Assembly: GCA_040905905.1 (NCBI GenBank)
Contig: JBBDQN010000053.1
Span: 13,882-77,881 of the forward strand
From: JAICND01 sp040905905
GTDB taxonomy: Bacteria; Actinomycetota; Acidimicrobiia; Spongiisociales; ZC4RG35
Direction of reading: 5' to 3'
DNA length: 64,000 bases
This document shows, piece by piece, positions 14,903 through 24,147 of this stretch. The position numbers and the translations under genes are program-made. The notes under the pieces were generated by a model, which did no database searches, was not told the origin of the DNA, and saw only the letters and a program-made list of their open reading frames with translations. How positions within the stretch are numbered: position 1 is the stretch's first letter; every line of letters begins with the position of its first letter.

Positions 14903-16704
14903 CCGTCGAGGCAGTAGCCGAAGTCGCCGAGAGGGCCCCCACCATCTCCACCGGCCGGGCTTTGCGGCGGGCCTTGCGGGAAGCTCCGTCGCTGGGACGC
15001 GGGATCGGATTGACGTTGTTCCTCGCGATCCTCGGGACCGCCAGCCAACTGGTGGTGCCCGTAGCGGTCCAGCAGGTCACTGACAGCCAGATCCTGGCAC
15101 CGGCCGGCCCCGACCTCGGCATGGTCATCATCCAGGGGGCAGTTGCCCTGGCGGTGTTGGCAGGTGCCGCCCTGATCACCCGGGCCGCCATCCTCCGCCT
15201 CAACGTCGCCACCGCCGGAGGTCTCAAAGAGCTCCGGGTCAAGTTGTTCGGGCACTTGCACCGGCTCTCGATGCTCCACGTTCAGGCCGAACGACGCGGC
15301 GCACTGGTCTCGCGGGTGACCAACGACATCACGACGATCCAGGAGTTCATGGAATGGGGTGGGATCGGGATGATCATCGGGATCGCTCAGATCGTGCTCG
15401 CCCTAGTTGTTATGTCCCTCTACCAATGGCGACTGGCCTTGCTGGTGACGGTGGCGATCGTCGCCTACGTCGGGATGATGTTGTTGTTCCAACGCTTGTT
15501 GCAACGCGCCCACGACCGGGTGCGGGAGCGGGTCGCCGACTCTTTGTCGGTGATGGGCGAGACCATTACGGGTTTGTCGGTGATCAGGGCTCACGGGGTC
15601 GAGGACACCGCCCTGGCCAAAGTCGAGCAGACCCTCCAGGCACAGGTCAAAGCCGAGCATTGGGCCAACCGGTTGTCGGCTGTCTTCTTCTCGTCCGCCG
15701 AGCTGTTCGCCGCCGGCATCACTGCGGCGGTGATCGGGGTGGGCGTCCTACTCGGAGCGGCCAGCGGCACTTCGGCGGGGACGCTCCTGGCGTTCCTGTT
15801 CCTCGTCAATCTGATGATCGAACCCATCCAGACCCTGGTGGAGACCATCGACCAGGCCCAACGAGCCGCCGCCGGGGTGCGGCGAGTGTTGGGAGTGCTC
15901 GACGCGCCGATCGACATCGCCGACCCGGTGGATGGCGTCGATCTCCCGGTCGGACCCCTGGGAGTAGAGCTAGTCGGGGTCAGCTTTCGCTATCCGGACG
16001 GACCCGAAGTGTTGTCAAACGTGGATGTCCGGATCGAGGTGGGGCAGCGGGTGGCCGTGGTAGGGGAGACCGGTTCGGGCAAGACCACTTTCGCCAAGCT
16101 CGTGACCAGGTTGCTCGACCCGATGTCGGGCACCGTCTTGGTGGGCGGGGTGGCGTTGCCAACGGTCAAGTTCTCCTCGTTGCGGTCCCGAGTGGCTTTC
16201 GTCCCGCAGGACGGATTTCTGTGGGACAACACCATCGCCGGCAATGTCCGTTATGGGCGCCCCGAAGCCGGCGACCGCGAGATCATGACCGCCTTCATCG
16301 AGTTGGGTCTCGATACCTGGTTGGCCCGGCTGCCAGACGGCCTGGCGACCAAGGTAGGTGAGCGCGGCTCCAACCTGTCGGCTGGTGAGAGACAGCTTGT
16401 CGCGATCGTGCGGGCCTGGATCGCCGGACCTGACCTGCTCGTCCTCGACGAAGCGACGTCGGCGGTCGACCCCGCTCTGGAGGTTTCCCTGCGGAATGCG
16501 ATCGAGCGGCTCACGGCGGGACGCACGTCGATAACGATCGCCCATCGACTCTCGACCGCCGAAGCGGCCGACGAGATTCTGGTCTTCGATCACGGCGGTC
16601 TGGTCGAGAGAGGTAGGCATGCCGAGTTGCTAGCCGCAGGCGGTGTGTATACCGGGCTGTACGCAGACTGGTCCAGAGGAACCAACGCTTCTTCATTCTT
16701 GTGA
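14899..16704 (+). CDS. ABC exporter half-transporter, catalytic partner
   Basis: A 601-residue ABC exporter half, with membrane domain at residues ~30-325 and nucleotide-binding domain at ~350-590. Walker A is GETGSGKTT, Walker B is LLVLDEATSAVD with the catalytic Glu, and the switch region is IAHRLSTAEAAD. The signature is altered to LSAGERQ. In heterodimers the altered signature pairs with the degenerate site of the partner, so the two genes fit together as one asymmetric exporter. It starts inside the stop of the upstream gene. A weak hairpin at 16709-16727 follows, then the convergent LigD-Pol gene. Confidence 0.92.
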   Translation: MTVEAVAEVAERAPTISTGRALRRALREAPSLGRGIGLTLFLAILGTASQLVVPVAVQQVTDSQILAPAGPDLGMVIIQGAVALAVLAGAALITRAAILRLNVATAGGLKELRVKLFGHLHRLSMLHVQAERRGALVSRVTNDITTIQEFMEWGGIGMIIGIAQIVLALVVMSLYQWRLALLVTVAIVAYVGMMLLFQRLLQRAHDRVRERVADSLSVMGETITGLSVIRAHGVEDTALAKVEQTLQAQVKAEHWANRLSAVFFSSAELFAAGITAAVIGVGVLLGAASGTSAGTLLAFLFLVNLMIEPIQTLVETIDQAQRAAAGVRRVLGVLDAPIDIADPVDGVDLPVGPLGVELVGVSFRYPDGPEVLSNVDVRIEVGQRVAVVGETGSGKTTFAKLVTRLLDPMSGTVLVGGVALPTVKFSSLRSRVAFVPQDGFLWDNTIAGNVRYGRPEAGDREIMTAFIELGLDTWLARLPDGLATKVGERGSNLSAGERQLVAIVRAWIAGPDLLVLDEATSAVDPALEVSLRNAIERLTAGRTSITIAHRLSTAEAADEILVFDHGGLVERGRHAELLAAGGVYTGLYADWSRGTNASSFL

Positions 16705-16755
16705 CAGTTCACCCGTATATGACCGGGTCAATCCTCAAAAGAATGAAAAGGGACG

Positions 16756-17691
16756 TCAGCGGCCGAAGCGGTCGAACTCCGGCAGGTCGATGCCCCGTTG
16801 AGCGACGAGTTGGTTGAGGGCGTCGAGGGCGTCGGTCAGATCGACGAGTGCGGATCCAGCCCACGGGTCCGTGGCCAGCCGATCCGCCGAGTCCCTCAAC
16901 CGGAACTGATTGGGCTCGGTCTCGGGCAATTCGGCCCAGGAGATGGGCATCGCGATTGGTGCACCGGGACGCGGTCGCAGTGAATATGGCGAGACTCCGG
17001 TGGCGCCGAAACCATTCCGCAACCAGTCGACGAACACCCGGCCTTTACGTTCCTTCTTGAGGAACTCGATGGTCAGACGGTCGGAGTGAAAGTGAGCCAG
17101 CAGAAAGGCAGAGGCCTGAGCAAAGCGGGCGAGGGATTCGAAGTTGATGGTCGGGGCCAGATGAACGACGACGTGGTAGCCCTTCGATCCCGAAGTCATC
17201 ACCTGGGAAGGCACGCCAATCTGATCCAGCAGCACCGCCACCGCTTGGGCGCCAAATCGGGCGCCGTCGATGTCCCCTTCGGTGGGGTCGAGGTCGAAGA
17301 CCAGGCGGTCGGGGTGGTCGAGGTCGCTCGTTCGGAAACAGGGGATGTGGAAGGTGACGGTGTTCTGGTTGGCCAGGTAGAGGAGGCCTTCCAGATCGGA
17401 GATGGCTGGGTATTGGACCGTCCCGTCCTGTTTGGGCAACTCGACCCGTTCGATGAAGGTCGGGAAGCCCTTGCCGGCGTTCTTTTGCATGAACCCCGGT
17501 TTGTCGATGCCCCCGGGGAAGCGCTCCAGCGTCAACGGGCGGGAGACCAGGTGCGGTAGCAAGAGGGGCGCCACCTGCTGGTAATAGGTGACCACCTCCC
17601 CCTTGCTGATGCCGTCGGAGGGGAAAAGGAGCTTTTCGGGGTGGGAGACTTGGATCAAGTAGGGATTCTCCCACCAGCTAGTCGATAGCAT
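16756..17691 (-). CDS. Stand-alone LigD polymerase (primase-polymerase) domain
   Basis: A 311-residue protein of the LigD polymerase family, without ligase or nuclease domains. It opens with the family stretch VSHPEKLLFPSDGISKGEV, carries the catalytic FDLDP (about residue 130) and SGSKGYHVVVHL motifs, and ends near EFDRFGR. Known role of such domains: RNA-primed or gap-filling nucleotide addition in end joining with Ku and a separate ligase. In actinobacteria they are often split this way. The start is ATG 17691, only 7 bp from the divergent Kgd start, so the promoters of the two genes must overlap coding DNA or the mRNAs are leaderless. Confidence 0.9.
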   Translation of the reverse strand: MLSTSWWENPYLIQVSHPEKLLFPSDGISKGEVVTYYQQVAPLLLPHLVSRPLTLERFPGGIDKPGFMQKNAGKGFPTFIERVELPKQDGTVQYPAISDLEGLLYLANQNTVTFHIPCFRTSDLDHPDRLVFDLDPTEGDIDGARFGAQAVAVLLDQIGVPSQVMTSGSKGYHVVVHLAPTINFESLARFAQASAFLLAHFHSDRLTIEFLKKERKGRVFVDWLRNGFGATGVSPYSLRPRPGAPIAMPISWAELPETEPNQFRLRDSADRLATDPWAGSALVDLTDALDALNQLVAQRGIDLPEFDRFGR

Positions 17692-17698
17692 TCCCTCT

Positions 17699-20600
17699 GT
17701 GACTGACACCAAGAGCGAACCCATCGATCCGACCTCCTTCGGCCCCAACATGTGGCTGGTCGATGAGATGTTCCGTCAGTTCGTCGACGACCCCGAGTCT
17801 GTCAGCGAAGCCTGGCAGGAGTTCTTTGAGGACTACCAGCCCCACAGCCAGGAACTGAAGGTCAAGACGGAAGACGGAAGTCGGAAGGCGGACGAGGGAA
17901 AGCGGGCCTCTGAAGAGGAAAGTCGAAAGGCGGAAGACGAAAGCCCCGCGGGAGATGTGGTGCCGCTGCGGGGGGCGGCGGCGGTGGTCGCCGAGAGGAT
18001 GGAGGAGAGCCGTGAGATCCCGACCGCCACCTCGGTCCGCACCATGCCGGCCAAGCTCCTCGAGGTCAACAGGCTCATCATCAACAATCAGCTCAAGCGG
18101 CTGACCCAGGGCGGCAAGGTCAGCTTCACCCACATCATCGGCTGGGCCATCGTCCGCGCCCTACGCGACCTGCCCGACCTCAACGTCGCCTATACCGAGG
18201 TCGACGGCAAACCAGCGATGGTCCGTTACCCCCATGTCAATCTCGGCCTGGCCATTGACATGGAACGCAAGGATGGCAGCCGTGGGTTGGTAGTGCCCAA
18301 CGTAAAACTGGCCGACACGCTCGATTTCAAACAGTTCTGGGTCATCTACGAGGAACTCGTGCATCGAGCCCGTCAGAACCGGCTCACTCTCGACGACTTC
18401 GCCGGCACCACCCTGACCCTCACCAATCCAGGAACCATCGGCACGATGCAATCGGTCCCCCGCTTGATGCCCGAACAGGGAGTGATCGTCGGAGTGGGGG
18501 CGATCGGCTATCCACCGGAGTATCAGGCGGCCGACGTGGCCTTTCTGGCCCGCCAGGGGATTGGCCGGGTGGTCACCCTGACTTCGACCTACGACCACCG
18601 GGTCATCCAGGGAGCCCAATCGGGCGAGCTGCTGGCCCGGATCCACGGTCTCTTGCTCGGAGAGAGGGGCTTCTACGACGAGATTTTCACAGCTCTCACC
18701 ATTCCATATACGCCGGCGCGTTGGGCCGTCGACGACAATCCCCCGGTCGGGTCACCGCACTGGGCTGAGAAACAGGCCAACGTCTTCAGACTGATCAATG
18801 CCTACCGGGTGCGGGGTCATCTCATCGCCGACCTCGATCCGTTGCGTCAGGCCCTGCCCAAGATGTACCCCGAGCTGGATCCCCTGTTCTACGGCCTCAC
18901 GATCTGGGACCTCGACCGCGAATTCGCTACCGGGGGAATCCAGGGGGCGCAGATGATGCCGCTGGCTCAAATCCTTGCCCGTTCCCGGGATGCCTACTGC
19001 CGAACCCTCGGCATCGAGTACATGCATATGCAGGAGACCGATCTAAAGAGGTGGATCCAGGAGCAGGTGGAGGTTCCCCGCACAGAGTTGTCGCACCCCG
19101 AGAAACTCCGCATCCTCCGCAAGCTCAACCAGGCGGAGGCCTTCGAAAAATTCCTGCACACGAAATACGTGGGTCACAAACGGTTCGGACTCGAGGGGGC
19201 GGAGTCGTTGATCCCGATGCTTGATGCCCTCCTTGGCGAGGCGGTGGCGGTGGGGATGGAAGAGGTGGTCGCCGGGATGGCGCATCGGGGCCGTCTCAAC
19301 GTTCTCACCAACATCATTGGCAAGAGCTACGACAAGATGTTCCGCGAGTTCGAGGGAGACCTCGACCCTGACACCACAGGTGGATCCGGTGATGTCAAAT
19401 ACCACCTCGGCTTCACCGGCAAATACGAAACCGCCGACGGATCGGTTATCGAGGTGGAGCTCGTGGCGAATCCGTCGCATCTCGAGGCAGTCGACCCTGT
19501 CCTGGAAGGAGTGGTGCGAGCGAAACAGGAAAAGCGCGGCCCCACCGGCCACATGCAGGTGTTGCCCGTCTTGATCCACGGCGACGCCGCGTTCGCCGGC
19601 CAGGGAGTAGTCGTCGAAACCTTCAACCTCTCTCAGCTCAGGGGCTATCGGACCGGAGGCACGGTTCACATCGTCGTAAACAATCAGGTGGGCTTCACCA
19701 CCTCGACCCTCGATGCCCGCTCGAGCTTCTACGCCACCGATGTCGCCAAAACGGTGGCCGCGCCGATCATCCACGTAAACGGTGACGATCCCGAGGCGGT
19801 GGTGAGGGCCGCCCATCTCGCCTTTGCTTTCCGGCAAGCATTCCACCGCGACGTGGTCATCGACATGATCTGTTATCGGCGACGCGGTCATAACGAAGGT
19901 GACGAACCGTCGTACACACAACCCCTGATGTACAAGCTGATCGACCAGAAACGATCAGTGCGAAAGCTCTATATGGAACGGCTAGTCAACACCGGCGACA
20001 TTTCGATGGAGGACGGGGAAGCGCTTCTCCAGGAATTCCACCAGATGCTCGACCAGGCTTTCCGGGAGACCCGCAGCTCCGCCCCCGCCGCCCGTCCCCA
20101 AACGTTGGAGCCCATGCCGTCAACCGAACCCGAAACCGCGGTTTCTCGGGAGGAGCTGGCCGAGGTTCTTCGCATCCTGACCATTCCCCCTAACAACTTC
20201 ACGGTCCATCCCAAGCTGTCGCGCATGCTTGAGGAAAGGGCGGGATCGCTGGACACCGGACAGGTGGATTGGGGTACTGCAGAGGCGCTTGCAATCGCCA
20301 CAATCGCTCGTCAGGGGGTGCCAGTGCGGCTGGCCGGTGAAGACTCACGGCGGGGGACCTTCAGCCATCGACATGCAGAGTTGACCTGCTTCGACAGCGG
20401 AACCGACTGGTGCCCTCTTCAGGAGGTATCTGGCGGGACGACCCGGGTCCGGATCGTCGACTCGCTGCTCTCTGAGTTCGCCGCCGTCGGGTTCGAATAT
20501 GGATACTCGATCGAGTGGCCCGAGGCTCTGGTCGCCTGGGAGGCTCAGTTCGGCGACTTCGCCAACGGAGCCCAGGTTGTCATCGACCAGTTCATCGCGG

Positions 20601-21277
20601 CCGGCGAAGCCAAGTGGGGTCAACAGTCGGGGTTGGTGATGCTGCTTCCCCATGGATACGAAGGTCAAGGCCCCGAGCACTCCTCGGCCCGGATCGAACG
20701 ATTTCTGCAACTTTGCGCCAACGAGAACATGCGGGTGGTATTGCCCTCCACCACTGGCCAGTACTTCCACCTGCTGCGGCGTCAGGCTTTGCTATGGCCG
20801 CGCAAACCGTTGATCGTTCTAACCCCCAAGTCGCTTCTCCGCACCAAGGAGTCGTTCTCGCCGGTGGAGACTTTCACCGGGGGCGGCTTTGCCGCCGTGC
20901 TCGAAGATGGAATCGCCTCCGAACAGGCCCGCCGACTCGTTCTCTGCGCGGGCAAGGTATATCACGACCTCGCCCGGGTTCGATCAGAACAGGAAATCAA
21001 CGACGTTGCCATTGTCCGGGTGGCACAACTATATCCCCTGGCTGAGGATCGCATCCGCGACCTGGTCGCCAAACATCCCGGTGCGGACTTGGTGTGGGCC
21101 CAGGAAGAGCCCGAGAACCAGGGGGCGTATCGCTTCCTCTGGCACCATCTGCGTCGCATCTTCGGCAAGGAGCCCATTTACGCAGGTCGCAAAGAGTCGG
21201 CCGCCCCGGCGACAGGTTCGTTCAAGATCCACCAGCGAGAACAAGAAGAACTCATTCGCACCGCTTTGGGGACCTGA
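17699..21277 (+). CDS. kgd: Multifunctional 2-oxoglutarate dehydrogenase/decarboxylase (Kgd)
   Basis: A 1192-residue chain typical of actinobacteria. Residues 1-45 hold the E1 N-terminal helix (GPNMWLVDEMFRQF). Residues ~46-90 are a charged linker. Residues ~95-310 form an E2-type succinyltransferase domain, with catalytic His in TYDHRVIQGAQSG, and the rest is the E1 thiamine-diphosphate part with HGDAAFAGQG and the cofactor segment VVNNQVGFTT. It decarboxylates 2-oxoglutarate in the TCA cycle and passes succinyl units to CoA, with lipoyl and E3 components from elsewhere. No Shine-Dalgarno precedes GTG 17699. The linker DNA is repetitive (17864-17942). Confidence 0.95.
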   Translation: MTDTKSEPIDPTSFGPNMWLVDEMFRQFVDDPESVSEAWQEFFEDYQPHSQELKVKTEDGSRKADEGKRASEEESRKAEDESPAGDVVPLRGAAAVVAERMEESREIPTATSVRTMPAKLLEVNRLIINNQLKRLTQGGKVSFTHIIGWAIVRALRDLPDLNVAYTEVDGKPAMVRYPHVNLGLAIDMERKDGSRGLVVPNVKLADTLDFKQFWVIYEELVHRARQNRLTLDDFAGTTLTLTNPGTIGTMQSVPRLMPEQGVIVGVGAIGYPPEYQAADVAFLARQGIGRVVTLTSTYDHRVIQGAQSGELLARIHGLLLGERGFYDEIFTALTIPYTPARWAVDDNPPVGSPHWAEKQANVFRLINAYRVRGHLIADLDPLRQALPKMYPELDPLFYGLTIWDLDREFATGGIQGAQMMPLAQILARSRDAYCRTLGIEYMHMQETDLKRWIQEQVEVPRTELSHPEKLRILRKLNQAEAFEKFLHTKYVGHKRFGLEGAESLIPMLDALLGEAVAVGMEEVVAGMAHRGRLNVLTNIIGKSYDKMFREFEGDLDPDTTGGSGDVKYHLGFTGKYETADGSVIEVELVANPSHLEAVDPVLEGVVRAKQEKRGPTGHMQVLPVLIHGDAAFAGQGVVVETFNLSQLRGYRTGGTVHIVVNNQVGFTTSTLDARSSFYATDVAKTVAAPIIHVNGDDPEAVVRAAHLAFAFRQAFHRDVVIDMICYRRRGHNEGDEPSYTQPLMYKLIDQKRSVRKLYMERLVNTGDISMEDGEALLQEFHQMLDQAFRETRSSAPAARPQTLEPMPSTEPETAVSREELAEVLRILTIPPNNFTVHPKLSRMLEERAGSLDTGQVDWGTAEALAIATIARQGVPVRLAGEDSRRGTFSHRHAELTCFDSGTDWCPLQEVSGGTTRVRIVDSLLSEFAAVGFEYGYSIEWPEALVAWEAQFGDFANGAQVVIDQFIAAGEAKWGQQSGLVMLLPHGYEGQGPEHSSARIERFLQLCANENMRVVLPSTTGQYFHLLRRQALLWPRKPLIVLTPKSLLRTKESFSPVETFTGGGFAAVLEDGIASEQARRLVLCAGKVYHDLARVRSEQEINDVAIVRVAQLYPLAEDRIRDLVAKHPGADLVWAQEEPENQGAYRFLWHHLRRIFGKEPIYAGRKESAAPATGSFKIHQREQEELIRTALGT
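17864..17942 (+). repeat. Low-complexity repeats in the Kgd interdomain linker
   Basis: Purine-rich direct repeats of the type AAGACGGAAG and GGAAGGCGGA recur, encoding a Glu/Lys/Ser/Arg-rich linker (SRKADE... and SRKAED...). The composition differs from the flanking domains. It looks like slippage expansion inside a flexible tether between the N-terminal helix and the E2 domain. Confidence 0.55.
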
Positions 21278-21283
21278 GCTCGT

Positions 21284-22198
21284 TCAAACCTCCGGAGGCG
21301 GCACGTAGACCGCCTCGTGGAATTCGCCTGATCGAACGTCGACTTCCCACACGGAACTTTTCTTGCAGTCGAAGGTGGACTTCAAGGTCATCCCCCTTCG
21401 AATCATCCAGTCGAGGAGAGCGGGGATCACGTCGCCATGTGAACACACCACGGCGTTGCTTCCGACCAACGACTTGACCAATTCCCGAGCCTTCTTCCCA
21501 ACTTCGCCCTCGGCGAGCACCTCTTCGACCTGCACGTCGAGGCCCAGCTCATCGGCCAGTGGTTGGATTGTTTCCACACAGCGGACGTAGGGGCTGGTGA
21601 CTATCGCCTCGATTCCGCGGTGCCGGAGGCGGTCAGCGAGCACTTTCGCCTGTGCCACACCCTTGGCAGATAGCGGCCGGTCGCGATCATCGCCTTCCCA
21701 CGATTTCCGGTCTCCGGCGGCGGCATGGCGGGCCAGAAAGAGGGTCCCGGTGCCGAGCAGGTCACTTCCATTCACCGAGTTGACTATTTCGCGGTCGCGG
21801 TCATAGGTGAGGAGATCCGCGGCGGCGCCGGGAGGGAGCCAGGCGATCTCATCGACCTCGCCGTTGGGGACAAAGAGCTGAGGTGCGGTTGCCCTCATGG
21901 CAAACCAGTGAACAACCTTGTCGCCCGCCGTCGTTCGGTAGGCGGACTCACCCAGCGGCATTATTACACGAGTGGGCTGACCGGTTTCCTCGAGCACTTC
22001 GCGAACAGCTGCTTCCTCGGAGCCTTCACCCGGTTCGTCCTTGCCTTTAGGAAGGCTCCAATCGTCATAGCGTGGGCGATGAACGAGGAGAACCTCAAAT
22101 CCATCGCGCTCGGATCCATCGCGACCAAGACCTTGGGCGGCGGGTCGCAGCACGACACCGCCCGAGGCGCGGATCGTTGAATCCAGTCGTGGTCCCAA
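21284..22198 (-). CDS. MutT1-like NUDIX hydrolase fused to a histidine phosphatase
   Basis: About 304 residues. The first half is a NUDIX domain, with box GKDEPGEGSEEAAVREVLEE starting near residue 37. The second half is a histidine-phosphatase domain opening LARHAAAG and carrying SPYVRCVETIQPLADELGL and CSHGDVIPALLDWM. This order matches mycobacterial MutT1, which clears 8-oxo-dGTP and diadenosine polyphosphates. The usual RHG motif reads RHA, a common tolerated variant. The start is uncertain: no ATG lies near the domain edge, so I use TTG 22198, while the frame is open to 22339. It converges on kgd and is preceded on its strand by the LOG-like gene. Confidence 0.85.
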   Translation of the reverse strand: MGPRLDSTIRASGGVVLRPAAQGLGRDGSERDGFEVLLVHRPRYDDWSLPKGKDEPGEGSEEAAVREVLEETGQPTRVIMPLGESAYRTTAGDKVVHWFAMRATAPQLFVPNGEVDEIAWLPPGAAADLLTYDRDREIVNSVNGSDLLGTGTLFLARHAAAGDRKSWEGDDRDRPLSAKGVAQAKVLADRLRHRGIEAIVTSPYVRCVETIQPLADELGLDVQVEEVLAEGEVGKKARELVKSLVGSNAVVCSHGDVIPALLDWMIRRGMTLKSTFDCKKSSVWEVDVRSGEFHEAVYVPPPEV

Positions 22199-22224
22199 GG
22201 CCGTCCAGCATATTGAGTTTGCGG

Positions 22225-22773
22225 CTATGTGGAAACTGGATTTATCTGAGCGGGTATCTCCTGCACGGATTCCACACAGGCGATAAGGCCCAAGTCCGCT
22301 CCCGCATGCGCGGCGAGAACCGTCGCCAGGGCCTTCCAACCCGCCCCGACTGCGATCGGCCCCAATGGGATCGACTGGCGGATTCGATTGGCGGAGCGAG
22401 CGGCGATGTACGCCTGGTTCCAGGCGATCACCAACTCGGCGGCTGTCCCGATGCTGCCGGGCAGGGCAACCCAGTGCTCACCAAGGTCGAGAAGCCTCTG
22501 GATGCGCTCGCCTAACGTCGCGGCCTGAATCTCCTTGCCGACGAAGCGGTTGGGTCCGGCGCGTTCGGGAAACAGCAAGGGAACCGTGACGCCAACGACA
22601 GCAGCACCCTCGCTTGCGGCCCCGGCTGAGACCGCTTCCATGGTGCCGCCGTACCCACCGGTGGCAACGCCCCAGCCGGTCCGGCCCAGCTCGGCTCCGA
22701 GCCAGCGGGCGGCTTCGTATTCGTCGTCGCCCTCCGAAGAGGTCGAGGAGCCAAAAACGGTCACGATCCTCAT
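22225..22773 (-). CDS. LOG-family/TIGR00725-like nucleotide-binding protein
   Basis: A 182-residue Rossmann protein of the LOG/YvdD superfamily. It opens MRIVTVFGSSTSSEGDDEY, has GGYGGTMEAVSAGA near residue 38, and ends the core with LPGSIGTAAEL, a variant of the PGGxGTxxE signature. Known members hydrolyse nucleoside monophosphates such as cytokinin ribotides. Here the second Gly of the signature is replaced by Ser, so activity is unsure. The start ATG overlaps the stop of the upstream alpha/beta hydrolase gene by 4 bp, so the two are probably cotranscribed. Confidence 0.8.
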   Translation of the reverse strand: MRIVTVFGSSTSSEGDDEYEAARWLGAELGRTGWGVATGGYGGTMEAVSAGAASEGAAVVGVTVPLLFPERAGPNRFVGKEIQAATLGERIQRLLDLGEHWVALPGSIGTAAELVIAWNQAYIAARSANRIRQSIPLGPIAVGAGWKALATVLAAHAGADLGLIACVESVQEIPAQINPVST

Positions 22774-23495
22774 GCCGGGGCCAGGCGGTGCAACAGCGCC
22801 TCGTGAATTAGGTGGCGCTCGCGGTCGAGGAGGGCATTGTGGCGGGAGTCATTGAGCCAAAGAGTTTGGGTGGCGGGGCCAAGCAGGCGGGCGAGGAGCC
22901 GGCCACTCCCGGGATGGACGGTCTCGTCCCCCGCCGATTGAACGACGAGGGCCGGACGGCGCAGACGACGGGCCGTCTTTCTGGCATGACGAGCCACGAC
23001 CATAAGGTCGGCAGCCCGTCGGGTTGGGAACCCGGGATACGTGATGAAGAGCGCTGCGGTTTCAGGTTCGGTTGGTGGGGCGGCAGGTGGCCAGGGGGTA
23101 TAGGGGCGGAACCGGTGGAGGAAAGGGGCGAGGTAGATCGACCGTCTGCGGAAACGAAGTGGCGCGCTGATGGTGGTGACGGTGGCGGCGTTGGTTGGTC
23201 CTGCGCACAAGACCGCCAGAAGCCCACCCAGTGATAAACCGGCCAAATGGATGCGGCGGTGGTTGCCGACCGACACCGCCGCATCGACCACGGCCCGAAT
23301 CCAGTCACCTGCTCCGTATCGGTCCATATCCTCGATCGATGTACCGTGCCCGGGGAGGCGCGGCGCCACGACTGTGTAGCCACGTTGGTTGAGCACCTCA
23401 GCTGCCAGCCGCCAATGACCGGGAATCCCGGTAAAGCCATGAATGACCACCACGGCTTCCCCGTTGTCGCCGGGGAGGTGGAAGGGCGCCGCCAT
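22770..23495 (-). CDS. Alpha/beta hydrolase (carboxylesterase/monoacylglycerol lipase type)
   Basis: A 241-residue serine hydrolase. The oxyanion stretch is VVIHGFTGIPGHW, the nucleophile elbow is GLSLGG (about residue 93), the acid is probably in QSAGDETVHP, and the histidine in DSRHNALLD. The size and the short lid fit bacterial carboxylesterase Est30 or monoacylglycerol lipase types. I use ATG 23495; the frame extends to 23750 but that overlaps the divergent signal-peptide gene. It is coupled to the LOG-like gene by a 4-bp overlap. The substrate is unknown. Confidence 0.87.
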   Translation of the reverse strand: MAAPFHLPGDNGEAVVVIHGFTGIPGHWRLAAEVLNQRGYTVVAPRLPGHGTSIEDMDRYGAGDWIRAVVDAAVSVGNHRRIHLAGLSLGGLLAVLCAGPTNAATVTTISAPLRFRRRSIYLAPFLHRFRPYTPWPPAAPPTEPETAALFITYPGFPTRRAADLMVVARHARKTARRLRRPALVVQSAGDETVHPGSGRLLARLLGPATQTLWLNDSRHNALLDRERHLIHEALLHRLAPA

Positions 23496-23567
23496 GGGGT
23501 GAAAGAGGTCGGTCAATTTCGACTGAGAGGGTAGGAACCGCTGGGAAGCCGTCGACGTCTGATCGGC

Positions 23568-24095
23568 ATGAAGCGACTTCTCCCCCTTCTCGTACTCTTT
23601 GCCGGTTTCCTGGCGTTCGCCGGCCCCGCCTATGGCTGTAGCTGCATGGCCGCCGACCCCCAGCAAATGCTCGAGTTTGGTCCCACCGCATTCGTGGGCA
23701 CAATGACCGGGGCCAATTCCGCCGGCCAGGGCCCGGTAGGAGCCCAACACGTCCTGACCTTCGAGGTCGAGACCGTTCTGGCCGGAGAGGTCCCGGCCCA
23801 GGTCGAGATTCTCACCGCTGACAACAGTGCTGGGTGTGGAATCGACGCCAACATCGGCACCCGGATGGCCGTGTTCGCAACCGACGAAGGTGGTCAGCTC
23901 AGTTCAAGTCTTTGCTCGGTGACCGATGCCGATGCCGCCCTGAATGCCTTAGGTCCGGGTACCCCGCCCTCCCCGGGGGAATCCCCGACGTCGCCGGCGT
24001 CCTCCTTTGACTGGCAGGCGGTCGGACTCGGGGCGGGTGGCCTGGCGGTCCTTGTCGGTGCCTGGCTGCTTGGCCGGCGACGTCGCACCGTTTGA
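23568..24095 (+). CDS. Secreted, membrane-anchored protein with CxC N-terminus (NTR/TIMP-like)
   Basis: A 175-residue protein. A signal peptide covers residues 1-23 and is followed at once by GCSCMAADP. The middle part is beta-rich with two further cysteines (SAGCGIDAN and SSLCSV), and a Ser/Pro-rich stalk precedes a C-terminal membrane helix (VGLGAGGLAVLVGAWLL) ending in Arg residues. The mature CxC start plus two later cysteines resembles netrin-like/TIMP-type domains found in bacterial surface proteins, but that is tentative. The Arg-rich end without LPxTG argues for a simple membrane anchor. Its role is unknown. It diverges from the hydrolase gene across 72 bp. Confidence 0.72.
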   Translation: MKRLLPLLVLFAGFLAFAGPAYGCSCMAADPQQMLEFGPTAFVGTMTGANSAGQGPVGAQHVLTFEVETVLAGEVPAQVEILTADNSAGCGIDANIGTRMAVFATDEGGQLSSSLCSVTDADAALNALGPGTPPSPGESPTSPASSFDWQAVGLGAGGLAVLVGAWLLGRRRRTV

Positions 24096-24147
24096 CGTTG
24101 CCCTTTTCATACTTGTGACCGTCACAATCAAGAAGGTCTGGAGTCCC

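Noticed and set aside
16709..16727. Terminator after the ABC exporter
   Set aside because: The stem is only 5 bp (ACCCG/CGGGT) and no T run follows, so I do not list it.
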